A stretch of 64,000 nt of DNA, from the NCBI GenBank assembly GCA_037957365.1, contig JARHVA010003168.1, forward strand, positions 1,068,501 through 1,132,500, given 5' to 3'. A model generated the notes under the pieces. The model saw only the letters and a program-made list of their open reading frames with translations. It was not told where the DNA came from and searched no databases. A program made the position numbers and the translations under genes. Origin of the DNA: Torreya grandis (lineage: Eukaryota; Streptophyta; Pinopsida; Cupressales; Taxaceae). Below are positions 49,430-62,345 of this stretch, in pieces (positions within the stretch are counted from its first letter, which is position 1; every line of letters begins with the position of its first letter).

Positions 49430-50470
49430 TTGGTAAATGTCCATTGACTAATTCTTTTGGAGGAATTATTTCAGACAAAATGTCTTCAAAAATTTCCCTG
49501 AAGGGTTATTTCATCAATCAAAAGTTCTAAGATAATTATCCATAAGGGTTACTTCCAAAATGCCAAAGGGATACTTTTAAAATATTGAACAGCTACTTTA
49601 AAAATGCTAAAGGGATACATTCAAAATGTTGAAGGGTAATTTTTCAATTGGGCAACAATCTTAAGGGTCTATTTTGTAGATAATTGTGTCCATGACAAAA
49701 TTCCTGAAGGATCTACTTCATAAAGGCTAAAGGGCACTTTCAATTTACCCTAAGGGAAATTTCATATGACTAAGGGTCATTTCAAAAGTCCTGTAGGGCA
49801 TGTTACACAAAGCCCAAAGGTTATGTGCCTTAGGCCTGAAGGGTATATACTTCATGGAAAAAAAGCTTGAAGGGTCTACTTCATAGGGTATTTTTTGGTG
49901 GGGAAAGGGCTGTGAAAATTATCCCAAAGGGTAAGTAGCCACTTTAAAATGGCTAAAGGCTTGGGAATAAAATATTGAAGGACATGTCCATGTCAAAGGG
50001 TCCATTAATAAAGGTCAAAGGGAAATTTTTTTAAGGCAAAGAGGTTGGGACAAATATCTCAAAGGGTAGTCTTGGTATGGCAATAGGGGTAGGATAAAGG
50101 CCTGAAGGATAAGTCCCATAAGGTAAAGGGTCTGAGATAAAAGTCCTAAAGGGTAGTTTACAAAAATCTTGAAGGGTGTGTGATTTACAAGGGTTAGTAT
50201 AAACTAGTAAATTAGTCAATGACTAGGGGCTGAAGGGCTAGTTTGTAGGGCAAAGGACACTTAACAAGGCCAAAGGGCTAGTTCAAAAGTCTCAAAGGGT
50301 AAGTGGAAAATATCTGAATGGTTTACTTCATGGAAAAAAATGGTTGAAGGATATACTTAATAGGAAAAAAATTGTTGAAGGATATACTTCATAGGAAAAA
50401 CATGGTATGAGACAAATATACTAGAGGTTAGGTTCATAAGGGTCAAAGGGCTAGTTTGTCAGGAAATTTG
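49430..50470. repeat. GGG-rich quasi-repeat array with short hairpins, copy 2
   Basis: Counterpart of 29,090-30,060. The hairpin word TGAAGGGTCTACTTCA is perfect at 49,868-49,883, and variants lie near 49,701, 49,837 and 50,384. A 32-bp unit is tandemly doubled around 50,342-50,400. Confidence 0.7.
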
Positions 50471-50875
50471 TTTAAGAAAAAATGTCTATAGACCAAAATT
50501 CCATCAAGAAAAAATCCCACAGACTTGATTCGTTTGAGGGAATTATTTTAGATAAAATGTCTGAAATAATTTCTAGATAAAATAAGTATATGAAAAATAA
50601 AAGGCCCAAAAAAATAAAGTCCAAAAGGGATAAACTACATAAGTGCCAAAAGAATAAGTTTGAAAATATAAACCCAAGAAAACAAACTCAATAAAACAAG
50701 AGAGCTAGTCTTATGAAAACATAATGCCAATATCATCTGTGCAAAGTACAAAACCTTAAATTTGTCTTTTCCTAGGATTCACATAAACACATAAAAAAGG
50801 GGCTCAAATCCAAAACCAAAAAATGAAAAAAGTGGGTTCCCATTATTCTTTAAAGAAAAAGGGGGATGTTGGGTA

Positions 50876-52779
50876 AAATAATTACATCCTATATAGTTGT
50901 ATATTATATTCTCATATTACTCATTTTAATTAATCAAATTAATGTAATCATCCCCTAAATTATTACTAATGTTAAACTAAACATAATTTAGTTGTTCACT
51001 AGTTTAGCTAGCATCATGTAAATAATAATGAACTATCTATTATGTTAAAGTAATTTAAAAATAATTCATACCCACTTCAACCATACTAATAATGGAAACA
51101 TAAATAACATCTTACAACCATTATAATAATGGAATGCATGTAATCATGATACAAACATATAAAAAATAAATAACAAACATGAATAACATCTGACATCTAT
51201 ACCCAAACAAAATTTGAATAAATCACTTTGGCCATATAAAAATAGTAAATGCCATGTTTTTAATAATCATAGACATGCTATAGCCATTGCTAAAAAATAT
51301 TGTCAATAAGGGTTCACCATTTTGGATTAAGAATGAGAGTAAACTCTCACCCTGAGGTCCATATGGGTGATGTTTTTATTTTAATATCATGATAAACATA
51401 AAACCTATAGTTTTTATTAGGACATGAAAAAACTCCTAAAAAAACATACATTTTATGAAGAGTGAATTTTAATTTCTTTACCTATAAATTCCTTGAATTT
51501 TAGAAGCAGGGAATTAATGTCACATTTTCCATATAAGGTTACTATAACAACCTGGAGGAATACCACACAGTTTATTTAGAAATAAAATAAGATAATAACC
51601 TAGATATCCTTACCACTGTTAGGGTTCAACCCCTTAGTTTTTATGATATTAAAAGCTATAAATATAAAAAAAAACATGAATAATATAAAGACTACATTAA
51701 TCCATTCAAATCTACTTTTTGGAGAATGTGCTTGGCTAAGCAAAAGATAATAGTTGAAAACTCTACAATGGCACTATCAAAATTCAATCTCTCCTCCTCC
51801 CCACATTCTTATTTCTATTCACCTTCTTCTAACCACTTTTCCATTTTTATTTTCCCCTCTTCCTCCTACACGTAACTATTTTCTCATCATCTATTATGAC
51901 CATCATGCCCATAAATATATGTAGTTTCTCCCATTTACTTCTCAATCTAATTTTATAATCTCACTAAAACATCATCCAAAATTATAGCCCAAAAAATTAG
52001 TCACACTCATGAAAATTGAACTCTTATTAGAATTCAACCCCTAATTTTAATTTTTTGCCCCCAATGTGCAACCCTAATTATCTTTTTTACAAATAAAAAG
52101 GTCATTTTACTCCCAATTTGTGGTATAACCAACTATAAATAATAAAAACATAGTTTATATTTTAAATTAAACTTGAAATCCTTTAATATTTAAAAACTAT
52201 AGGTTATATTAAAATTTAAGTTTCTAGTTTTCCATTTTTCCAAGACCACATGTATTTAAGACCACAATATGCACCCTTACAAAAGTGGTTTTCTAAGACC
52301 ATGATAATATTAAAAACGTGTTGATCACATCCTTTCTATACATATAATGTTTTACCCACTAAATCAAACCATTTACAACATAAAAATTTGTTATTTAAAG
52401 TTAAAATCAAACAATCAAGATAATATATGACCTCACAAGTAATTTCAAATGTCATAATGCAAACACACAAGATGTACAACATAACCAACTCAAAACAAAA
52501 TATGGATGACTTATCAAGGAATAATAATTGTTATAAGTTACCAATAAAATCATCATAAATATCATGTTCATTCCATAAATAAATCAAGAATAAAACTTGG
52601 CAAAAACTTACCAATACTAGACTTCATTTGATAACATTACCCAAATGAAACCATGAAAACACCACTACCTTATCAAAATTGAAAAGAACATAACAAGATG
52701 ATCATATAATAAATAAAAAAGCCTACCAAGTATGAGTGTGTGCCACTATTATTGTTTGCTATTTTAGTACACCAACATG
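50876..52779. other. Non-coding, unassigned
   Basis: AT-rich sequence with no domain, promoter cluster or repeat pair that I can support. It does not continue the gag that ends at 24,679 on the other side of GIANT. Confidence 0.5.
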
Positions 52780-53518
52780 ATGATCAGTCACCCTCTCCCC
52801 TATGATTCTCTCCCTCTGAATCTATGATGCCAGGGTATAACTATCCTACATCCACCTTACTTATAAAAAAGGTGGTTAGTATAGTTTAAATACATTAAAT
52901 GAAAATATGTAAATAATACCACTATAGATAAAATCATTTTTATTTATTTTTAAAAATCAATGAAATGTTGTATATTCATATATATATATATATATAATGT
53001 TAACATCATAAATAAATCATAACAGTAACAATTTTTTTAATAAGTAATCTTAATAACAAATTTTTGATTATAGTATGTAAATCACTATGTTACCTAATTG
53101 TAATCACCTAAAAGTGGTAATTAGATGCTAAGAGTGTCACTTGAGTTATCTTATTCCTATATTATCCATAAACCTATCTTAGAGCCTTTGTCAAACTTTT
53201 TTAGTCATTTTACAAATGATAAACACCTATAATAAGTTTAGACATAGTTTTATGATAGCTTTCCCAGATCCTAGCATAGGTTTTCTAGCATTATTCTAGG
53301 TGGACATTAGCACCACATTTGGGAAACTACTTCCACGTGGTGTTTATAGACATTAAAAATATGCACACTACAATTATAAATATTGAAGCATCCCTTGAAC
53401 ACTTTGGGACCCTCTTGGGACTGATCTAATGCTCTAAACCCTAATCAAGCTCACCCATAATCAATTTAACTTAACTAGCTTAACCTTGCCTTTTATCTCT
53501 TTTTACCCCTCATCACTC

Positions 53519-53580
53519 GACCATCAATAATTAGGGTAACTATTGATGGTCACCCTGACCATTGATGGTCAGGGTCCACC
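53519..53580. repeat. Inverted-repeat motif array in GYP3 U3
   Basis: Contains the inverted pair ACCATCAATA / TATTGATGGT (53,520-53,529 and 53,541-53,550) and the dyad TGACCATTGATGGTCA (53,556-53,571). It lies about 140 bp upstream of the TATA-like word. Confidence 0.7.
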
Positions 53581-54090
53581 TCCCTAACCAAAAGCATGCA
53601 AACCATTTTATTTGATTTTATAATTATAGCTTGTCTAAATCCTATTATGAGTTTTTGAATGGACATTTTATAATTAGACAACCTAGTTGAACCTTCACTT
53701 ATACCTCTTTCTTATGTCTATAAGAAGAGAGGATCTAGGAAGAGAAAATCATATGTAATTAACATCAAGAGCTTGTGTATCTAGGAGTTTCTTTCTTGTA
53801 GGTCAATTATCATCAGTAGTCTAGTAATCATATCAAAGTGTCAATTTACCACCACCTCTCCATCTAGACTTCAAGTACCATTACTCTATTAGAACCAAGC
53901 TAGATTCCATAAACAAGCTAACTACCTCAACCACCCACCTAATCAACTTCTGGTAAGATAAGTACTTTATTCTCAGTATTCATTTACTTTATTTCTTTTT
54001 CACATTAAACATAGACCCTACCCATCTCTCAAAATTCATTTTTTAAATCTTGTCAATTGACCAAAATTACCAACCTAGATCCTCACACAA

Positions 54091-54215
54091 TAACCACTGA
54101 TGGTTTTATCAAATGTTGATGTTTTACACAACCACCAATGATTAGCTTAACTATAAATAGTCACCTTAACCACCAATGATCATCCCAATCACTGATGGTC
54201 ACTATGGCACCAAAA
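54091..54215. repeat. Second GATGGTCA-type array in GYP3 LTR
   Basis: ACTGATGGT, CACCAATGAT and CACTGATGGTCAC recur every 20-40 bases with words such as TCACCTTAACC between them. These are the same words as at 53,519-53,580, but more decayed. Confidence 0.55.
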
Positions 54216-55414
54216 ACTAGCAATCTAATTTCACCAACCTACACCTAATAAAACCTAATTTTCTATGTTCTTTCCTATTTACAGACCCCTTTTAATTTTT
54301 TTGAAGCATACTCAAACCCTCTCATACTAGTATTGATTAGTTTATTGTTAATTTAATCATTTATAGCATATTTATTAGCAAGAACTTTTGTATTCAATAT
54401 TAGTACCTTTTGACTCATTGATGCAAGTACCTTTCTTTTCTATTTATAAACTTAATTATTTAAAATGTGTGGATTGATAGCCCATAAGGAAGCTCTCACT
54501 TCTAGGATCTATCTATCATTAATAAATCCATACTTTAGTTTTTTATTATCTATAGATCATCCTCCCAAGCCAAAGAGAAGCTCTTCATGATCTTTTGATT
54601 CAACATGAACACTATCAATCAGGTTTTTCAACCATACCCATAGTTTATCTTTTCCATAATAAGTAAGAAATTCATTGAAACATTTCTGCATGCCTACTAG
54701 GACCCTTGTGTCTTTACTTGGGTTCTTGTTTGCTTTCATTATATCTTTAGTTTTTACTCATTAAAAAAATCAAAATTTTCTTTTTGGGCTTAAAATTAAG
54801 TGCATATATTGAATGATTGAAGGTTTATTTCACATAGCTTAACTTAAATACAACATAATCCATCGTATCTTCAATCATTGTTTCACACATTAAAATAAAC
54901 CACTTTCACCAATTAAGAATAAAACAAACTTGAGACAAGACCCAACTAGGATTTTATCACCTAGAGGTAACCTTACCATTTTTGATGATCTAACTTGGAG
55001 GTCATTACCAAGGGGAGAACCAACTCAGCTCTCTAGTTGAGTATAATCTTTGGATATTAATATATTTTGGCTTAACATCTGACACCCTTATCACTATAGT
55101 GTGCGAAGTAAAGGGGTAGGCCCCAATACTAAGCCACATGTTGATTCCAATATAGATCTATTTTGTGTTCCTAAACATAAACTAAAAGTAACCCTAGATT
55201 ACCTCTTTAGTACCCACTCTACAAACCAATTTCAATCACACATTTTCTTAAGGCATAATCTAAAAGTGAGATTAATTAAAACTCTAGAGATTAACATATG
55301 TTTTAGAGTGTGATCTATTTTAATTTATCATTTTATTGTCTTCTCTTTATATGATTATTAAGGCTATTTGTGCTTTATATCACCCCTATCTCACATGGTT
55401 CTCACTCACCAGCA

Positions 55415-57560
55415 ATGAAGAGACCTCAAAACCTATCACCAAGCCAACCTACCTCTTCCACCTCTTCATCCATGGATTATACCTCTAAACTAGTAGAATC
55501 TCCTTACCCTTCAATAAGTCCTACCTTCCCTTCAGAGGTCCCTTAAGGAAATGTGGATTTTTCCACTTTCTTAGACAATAATATTGTTGCCTTGCAACAT
55601 TATCTTATAACCATGTCTTAATGTATCCCATCTTTAGCTCCATCCATATATTTGCCTTATGGCATGCTTCTCCACCTCATGGTGAGTAACTCTATTTCCA
55701 TGATTTCTATAAAATCATTGACTACATAAGCTTCCTCATCAACCAATAACCCCTTTGAGACTACCATTGAAAACCAACCAACTTAAACTACCACTACCCT
55801 TATATCTTTTACTCTTAACAACCACTCCTCTACAATAGGAGTGCCTACCTCTAGTGATACCAACCTTCCTTTATCTACCTTTAACCCATCCACCACCACT
55901 TTACTTCAAAGTCTTGTGGTTTCCACAACCTCTACCTTGGCACTGATCAGTACAAGGGTCACCACCCTTCCATTGGTCACTAACCCAACTACCACTCCTA
56001 TCCAATAAGCATCCCTCAAACCAAAATTTATCTATATCCATAATATACAAGGACATGTACCCACTACCCAACCACCTACCTCTACTTACCCTTATATGTC
56101 TTCAACCAAACCCTTTATATCCACTTACTCATATGTGGTAGCCTCCCAACCTTCTACCCATTATCCATAATAATATACATATTATAACCCTTCAAGTATA
56201 TAACCCAAAGCTAACTTAATGAATATGCTTATAGACAAGATGACCACCTTAGATTCATCCTTCTCAGGTTGTCACAACATCTTATCATATGACCAAATAT
56301 ATAATGAGCCTATCCATCCATCTGTACCTATTAATCCCTATCCTCCCTACTGGGAACTTTCTAAATTATTTTAGTTTCAATATAAGGAAGTTCCCTAATA
56401 ACACCTTAGGTCATCCAAGCATGCTTGTTATCTCATCACCTATGATGATGACCTTCTCTTCAACACCTTCCCCATGTCTTTATCTGGTCTAGCATTGGAT
56501 TGGTATAGTTCTTTACCCAAGAATTCCATCTTCTCCTTTACTCAATTGGCCCAAACCTTCTTGGACTAATTTTCTATCAATATCTTCAAAAAATTTCTAT
56601 CACCGAACTTTATTCTATCTAGTAGTTTGAGGATGAATCCATCGCCAATTTTTTGGCTTGTTGGAGGATCCTTATTAACCAAATTTCATTTTCCTTACGT
56701 CAACCTAAACTCATAGAGTTCTTTACTCAGGCATGTGCTAAACATATCTCCTCTACCCTACATGTCCAAATCTTCTAAATACTTGATGAAGATTTTATTA
56801 TGGCATTTGAGTTGGAAAACTTATCCATTGAGGAAGGAAAGCTTAAGCTCAAAAACAAGAACTCAACCTATAAAAACAATGATGATTCTTCTTCTAAGTC
56901 AAGAAACCAACCCAATATCAACACTAAAAATAAGGGAACCATGAACATAGTTATCCTTAAATCCACTCCTCCACCTTATATTAACCAATCCAATTCCTCT
57001 ATTTCCTCAAAGTAAAACCCAAAGAACCAAACTTGAAACAATCAAAAGTAATTCACTCTACTTGGAGAATCCTATGCTTCCATCTTGGAGAAGTTATTAA
57101 AATCCAATAACAGTTAACTTCCTCCTATCAATCTACCCCAATAATTTTACTCCTCTCATCCCACACCTATTTGGTATAATGAGAATGATTAGTGTGCCTT
57201 TCTTAGATTAATAGGACATGATAGCAATAAGTGCAACACCTTCAAGAGCCTTGTCCAATCCCTCAGTGACAAAGGGGAGTGTACATTGGATAACCCTAAT
57301 ACACCCTTGAACCATGCCCTTTATATATTTAGGAAAACCTTCTCAAACCATGCTCTGACCGAGAATGAGAGAAACAACATTAAATTCTCTCATGACACCC
57401 ATAAAGTTAACATGGTCCTTGACACAGTCATTGTTAAAGAACCTATTAACCAACTCATTTGGCTCTCACCCTCTCTACTTATTGAGATAGTGGACTTACC
57501 TTCCCTTCCTTTGAATAATCAAATTAAGGAAATAACATCCCCCCTTCCCCCACTTATTGA
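55415..57560 (+). pseudogene. GYP3 gag
   Basis: The first ATG after the leader (55,415) begins a Ser/Pro/Thr-rich N-terminus. The Gag core is at about 56,440-56,900: SGLALDWYSSLPKNSIFSFT, LAQTFLD, ESIANFLACWRIL and DEDFIMAFELENLSIEEG. A zinc knuckle at 57,193-57,234 reads CAFLRLIGHDSNKC, a Cx2Hx4Hx4C with the first His changed to Leu, followed by FKSLVQSLSDKGE. Stops and shifts are scattered. The open piece 57,286-57,570 follows the knuckle. Confidence 0.8.
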
Positions 57561-59094
57561 GTTATTATAACCACTAGACTCCCTTTTTATTGATATACTA
57601 GAACAACTAACCATGACTACCTCACCTTCACCTTTAATTATTAAGCAAACTAATTTCCCTTCAAAGATCATTACTAAGGGAAAAAAACCCCATGTTTACT
57701 CCTCCCACAAAGCAACCATATGTTTCAACCCTACATCCTTTGATTGAGGAAGAGGATGAGGTTACCATCCCTATGTCTCTACCTAGAGGCCTATCTTTTA
57801 GGTCCACCTTTTAGGGAATCAAACCAACTATAAACCCTTATATAGGCTAGTGTAAAAATTAGAATTTATCTCTAACCCTGACATATATTGAGCCGCTTTA
57901 TATAATTAATCAAGTATCCCTCACATTACCTGACTAGATCCTCTAGCCCTTTCTCAGTCTAACTAACTTGATACTTCCATTAACCAATCCCTTAACATAT
58001 TTACCCAAACTACCAAACCCTCTAGCCAACCAACTAAGGCCTCCACTAAACTAAACACCCCATAACCACTTAATCTATCCATAACCCAAGTAGCCAAGCC
58101 TTATCCTATCATCCTAGCTAGGTCTACCAAGAATCTTGGCATCCTTCCTACATCATGCCTTACTCACTTATATGTCAAAGTGGACCTAACCTCTCCAAAC
58201 CAACCAACCAAATTCCAGACCAAAGTAACTAAAGAGGCAAAGCCACACAAAGGTTGGAAGGCCTAAATTTTTCCTCCCTCAACCTTGCCTTCTATTTTGG
58301 GGTCTCATCCCTCTAACTTGAATAAGAGACCAATTACCTCTACCAAAACGTCACCACCTATTTTGGTGACACCTTCATAGTATCTCTCTAATGTACCTAT
58401 TTTCACCACACCTATATACCTAGGTTACCTACCTTGCAATATTCTATCTCTAGCTCCTTAACCTCCTTACCTAAATTTCAACCATCACTGAAGCATGAAA
58501 CATTATCCAAAACACTTACTAACAAACCCATTTCTAGGAAATGTTCCACCTCAATAGCTAGAGCCAATATCACCACACATTTACTACTTTTAGTTGAGTC
58601 CTACTCGGCCATCCTCCATAGGTTATTATAGACTTCTTATTTGTCCCTACCTATTATAATGATCACCATGTTTGTGCTTATCATAGACCACTCAACCATC
58701 ACATAGAGCACTTTAAGGCTCTCCAAACCATTATCCACTAGCTTTATGACAAATATGATCTATTAATAGATGAAACTCTTATTAGGCCCATACCAATACA
58801 ACCACCCACCATACCTACCCAACACTCACCTACTCCTCCACTCTCACTTCAAAGTGAAGATGAATCTAATAAATCCTCCATCTCTCCTTATTTCCATATT
58901 ATCAATGTAGTCACAAGATCACAACAAAAGGATAAGGAGAAGTATAAGGTATCCATTCCTTAGAGATACCCCTCCTAAAACTCCCAACCATTTCCATCCT
59001 TGACCAAACCCAAGGTATCTATTATAGGTGCCTCTTAATCTAACCCTTCAAAATCTATTAAGAGAGTTATCCTCAAATAAATTCAACAAAACCC
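57561..59094 (+). other. GYP3 Pro/Ser/Thr-rich spacer between gag and PR
   Basis: About 1.5 kb whose plus frames are rich in Pro, Thr, Ser and Leu with no domain, for example the open piece 58,434-58,631. Tat elements often have a long low-complexity stretch here. It may be gag C-terminus or a separate frame; I cannot tell. Confidence 0.5.
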
Positions 59095-59905
59095 ATGAAG
59101 ATTAGCTTTTATGATATGATATCTACCTCTACCCACCATTACCAAGTGCTAATAGAGGATTTTCAATCTATTGAGATCCAACTCGAGGACCCCCAACCTC
59201 GAGCTACCTTTATCAACATTCTTCAAATTTCTAACCTTATTACCTTCAAAGATTTGGAAATACCCTCCAACCATCCCAAGGACCTGAATCCTCCCCTCTT
59301 TATCACTACCTACATCAACTAAACCCACATAAAATGGGTCATGATTGATGGGGGAAGATAGCAGAAACATCATCTCCTCTCATGCCTACAACCAACTTAA
59401 CTTACCAGATAATGACATGTCTAAATCCTTAACTATCCTTCATTCTTTTAGTGATACCATGGCCACTACATTAGAAACTATCATCCTTCATGTCTATGTA
59501 GGAACCCAAATTCTCCTTGAACTACTCTATGTTGTAGAAGGTGAATTCCAATATAACATATTTTTGGGAAGACCTTGGATTCACTCTATAGGATGTGTTT
59601 CCTCTGCCCTCCACCATTATATTAAATTTGAGCATGAAGGTTGGGTCATCACCATCCAAGCTAACCCAAGTCTTTTTTCAACATGTAATATGACCTACCA
59701 CCTAAATGATATCCTCATACCTCCATCTAGTACACCCTCAGTAACTCAAACCCCACTTTTACCTACTAAAGTGGATGTCATACCTCTTTCCCCTGATGAG
59801 GCATTGACTAGTTTATTTATACCCTCACACCAAATCCTTAGCATAAATCCTTTGGAATCCATGCTCCATCACCTTTTGTTGGGAAAGTATCACCTTTTAT
59901 AACTT
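59095..59905 (+). pseudogene. GYP3 protease with a frameshift at the active site
   Basis: The piece 59,095-59,322 leads to KWVMIDGG, the retropepsin site (D-G-G, Asp codon near 59,345). Directly after it the frame shifts, and the long open piece 59,345-59,902 continues with RNIISSHAYNQLNLP, then LLYVVEGEFQYNIFLGRPWI and HSIGCVSSALHHYIKFEHEG. The end of the domain (LGRPW-H-----SS-HH-IKF) is well kept. The slip lies within a few codons of the catalytic Asp. Confidence 0.85.
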
Positions 59906-60479
59906 GACACTTTCCTTACTCCTCATAAGTAGGTGTAACTTACCAACTAGCCAAGATATGACCCTAATGTTAGAACTATCATTCCCATTAGACCTCCCAA
60001 CTTTTAGACCCTTTTTTATATGGAGTACTTGATAGATAACTTGGTGCTTCTACCACCTCTATTCTACCTTGCTCATTTACCAGTAATTTCTCTTACCTTG
60101 ATAAACTAAGTTTTTCCAAGACATACCTCCATCAGTGTGTTTGGATTTTGGTCTTAGATGATATGAGTATAACCCACATGAATTGGTCACCATAAAAACT
60201 AAGCCACATGAGAAGCATATAATTAGTTTCATCTTTCTTGATAACAAGAAAGATAAGCAACCTAAAACATCCATTGGCACCATTATTGAGGAAGATACCC
60301 CTTCCTCACCAACCTCACCTCCACTTGTGTGCGAATATGATGACATCATCCCACCTAACTTTTTGTCATCAACATGATCATCATTAGACCCTTGACTTAT
60401 CAAAAATAAGGGTAACCATAATCATCCCTTTGATCCATCCTAAAATGATAGGATAAGACTATCTTACCATTAACACTAT

Positions 60480-61500
60480 TTAGTTTCAAGATGACGATTC
60501 TATCCTCACCTACCTTGGTGCCCTAGATTCTTCAATTCACAAATCACTTCCTCTTGATACTTTGACCATGTTGAATGAATCCACTATGGATATTAACTTG
60601 GGTACTCTGGATAACCCCCTCATTATCAAATTAGGCCAGTCCTTAAATATCAAGGAATTTCAAGAATTCCCCTCTTTCCTCTAATAATGTATCATATCCT
60701 TTGCTTGGTATTATAGTGATATGCGTAGGATCAACCCCATCATTGATACCCATAAAACAGTCACTCACCATGATGCCAAACTTGTCAATAAAAATCTCTG
60801 ATGCATGCATCCTTGTATAGCCCTTCTCGTTAAAGAAGAGCGTTAATGTCTCCTATTTGATAACTTCATTCAACCTATTGACTACCCCTAATGAGTTTTG
60901 AATATCATACCTATCACTAAAGCCATAAGAAGACTATGCATTTATGTCAAATTTCATGACCTCAACCTTGCCTACCCCAAAGATGATTTTCCTTTACCTA
61001 ACATTAACTAACTTTTTGATCTTACAATCAACCATGAGATATTATCACTCATGGATGGATTCTCAGGCTATAATCAAATCTTTATTTCTCCTAAATACTA
61101 GCATAAAAATACATTTACCACCCCTCGGGGGACCTTTTTCTATAAAGTCATGTCTTTTGGGTTAAAAAATGTTGGTATAACCTACCAGCATGCCATGACC
61201 TACATTTTTCATGACCTTATCCATAATATCATATAGGACTATGTGGATGATATTCTTGGCAAATACAAACTCCAAAAGGATCACTTAGCCATTATTAAGA
61301 TCATCTTTGAGTGGCTTATCCACTATCATGTCCATCTTAACCATAAGAAGTGCATTTTTGGGGTCTTATCAAGAAATCTATTTTTCTTAATTATCTCCAT
61401 TTATAGAATTTAATTTGATCCCACCAAAATCAAATAAATCCTAGACATAATTCCTCCCACCAGCCTCAATAAACTATGAAGTTAGCAAGGGAAGATTCAG
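60480..61500 (+). pseudogene. GYP3 reverse transcriptase
   Basis: The connector has SFAWYYSDMRRINPIIDTH (usual DVFAW-Y-DMPGI-P-I--H). RT follows: RRLCIYVKFHDLN (usual RVCVDFRDLN), KDDFPLPNIN, LMDGFSGYNQIFISP, TFTTPRGTFFYKVMSFGL, then the catalytic box DYVDDIL with both Asp present (61,239-61,250), and LNHKKCIFGVLS. Stops replace Gln and Glu positions. It is the best preserved RT active site in the window. Confidence 0.9.
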
Positions 61501-61910
61501 TCCATTCATCATTTCATTTATCAGCTTTTAGAATCATGCTAGCTCAATAAGATGATTGATAGAGAGAGTAATCCATGTACCATATTAGTGGCATGCTATT
61601 AGAGTATGAGATTTGGTATAATGATACTAAAAAACTCTATTTGGATTTAGTCTTCATGGCCACCAATATTTTCCAATACCTTGTTAACCATAAAACCTAT
61701 GTCATAACCAATATTGACCCACTCAAGTACATGCACTCCAAGCCATACCAAAACTAGTATATGACTAACTGGCTCATGTTCTTAGTATATTTTGACCTTG
61801 ATTTCCTCTATTAGAAGTCAATTAAGGGACAAGTCATTACCAACCAATTGGTTGAAGCACTATTATCAAAATATCAACCTCTTCCTCTTAATTCCTTGAT
61901 GAGTCTATTA
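61501..61910 (+). pseudogene. GYP3 RNase H (gypsy type)
   Basis: The open piece 61,575-61,757 reads YHISGMLLEYEIWY, KKLYLDLVFMATNIFQYLVN, then TNIDPLKYMHSKPYQN, matching the RNase H segment 'SRTL--YE-NY-PIEK-CLALVFA-KKLRHYL' and 'DPLKYL-SKP'. The first catalytic part is in another frame or lost. Confidence 0.7.
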
Positions 61911-62345
61911 TGACCCTATCTCAAGTGAATTTTACCTATCAAGTCACCATGTTCTTTGATAAATCAAAATGTCAATGTGGTGGGAGAGTAGGTATCATAC
62001 TTATTCTCTTTAATAGTGAACCTCTTCATTTGTCCTTCAAACTTGACTTTTAATGTACCAATAATATGGTTTTTTATGAATCCTTAGTAATAGGTCTTCA
62101 AACTACCTTATCCCTTAGAGTCAAAATAATAAATATATTTGGTGACTCCCAAATTATGTTCAATCAAATCAATGGATCTTACCAATGTAATCATTATGTT
62201 TTAAAATAGTAGAAAAAACTAGTTGATGAACTCCTAACATCATTTGAACACTACCATATCTAATCAACCCCAAAATCTACCAATAAGTTTGATAGCATCA
62301 TGGATTCCCTTGCCTCTCAAATACCATCGACACCCTCAGATTCTA
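61911..62345 (+). pseudogene. GYP3 archaeal-type RNase H (aRNH) between RH and IN
   Basis: The frame shows MFFDKSKCQCGGRVGIILI (first Asp in FFDKS), NNMVFYESLVIGLQTTLSL (Glu in YES), INIFGDSQIMFNQINGSYQ (Asp in GDSQ), then LTSFEHYHI and FDSIMDSLASQI. This is the aRNH signature (FDG-S, EYEAL, GDSQLV). Only a few stops (near 62,053 and 62,207) interrupt it. Position after the gypsy RNase H contrasts with GYP1 and GIANT. Confidence 0.85.

Larger units (their letters stand above)
45089..50875 (-). repeat. GIANT 5' LTR (about 5,787 bp)
   Basis: Aligns from end to end with 24,680-30,499 in the same order: quasi-repeat array, TATA box (49,210-49,219), ORF-L, tail. Minus-strand start TACCCAACATCCCCC (TG now TA), end CCTTCCCCA. 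Relative to the other copy it lacks about 60 bp within ORF-L near 48,137. Confidence 0.75.
52780..55062 (+). repeat. Probable 5' LTR of GYP3
   Basis: It precedes the GYP3 leader and contains a dyad-rich motif array (53,519-53,580), a TATA-like TATAAG at 53,719-53,724, and a second array (54,091-54,215). The last 80 bp before the leader align loosely with the sequence before the GYP2 leader (22,885-22,965). The left edge is a guess, and the matching 3' LTR is outside the window, so the limits cannot be tested here. Confidence 0.4.
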
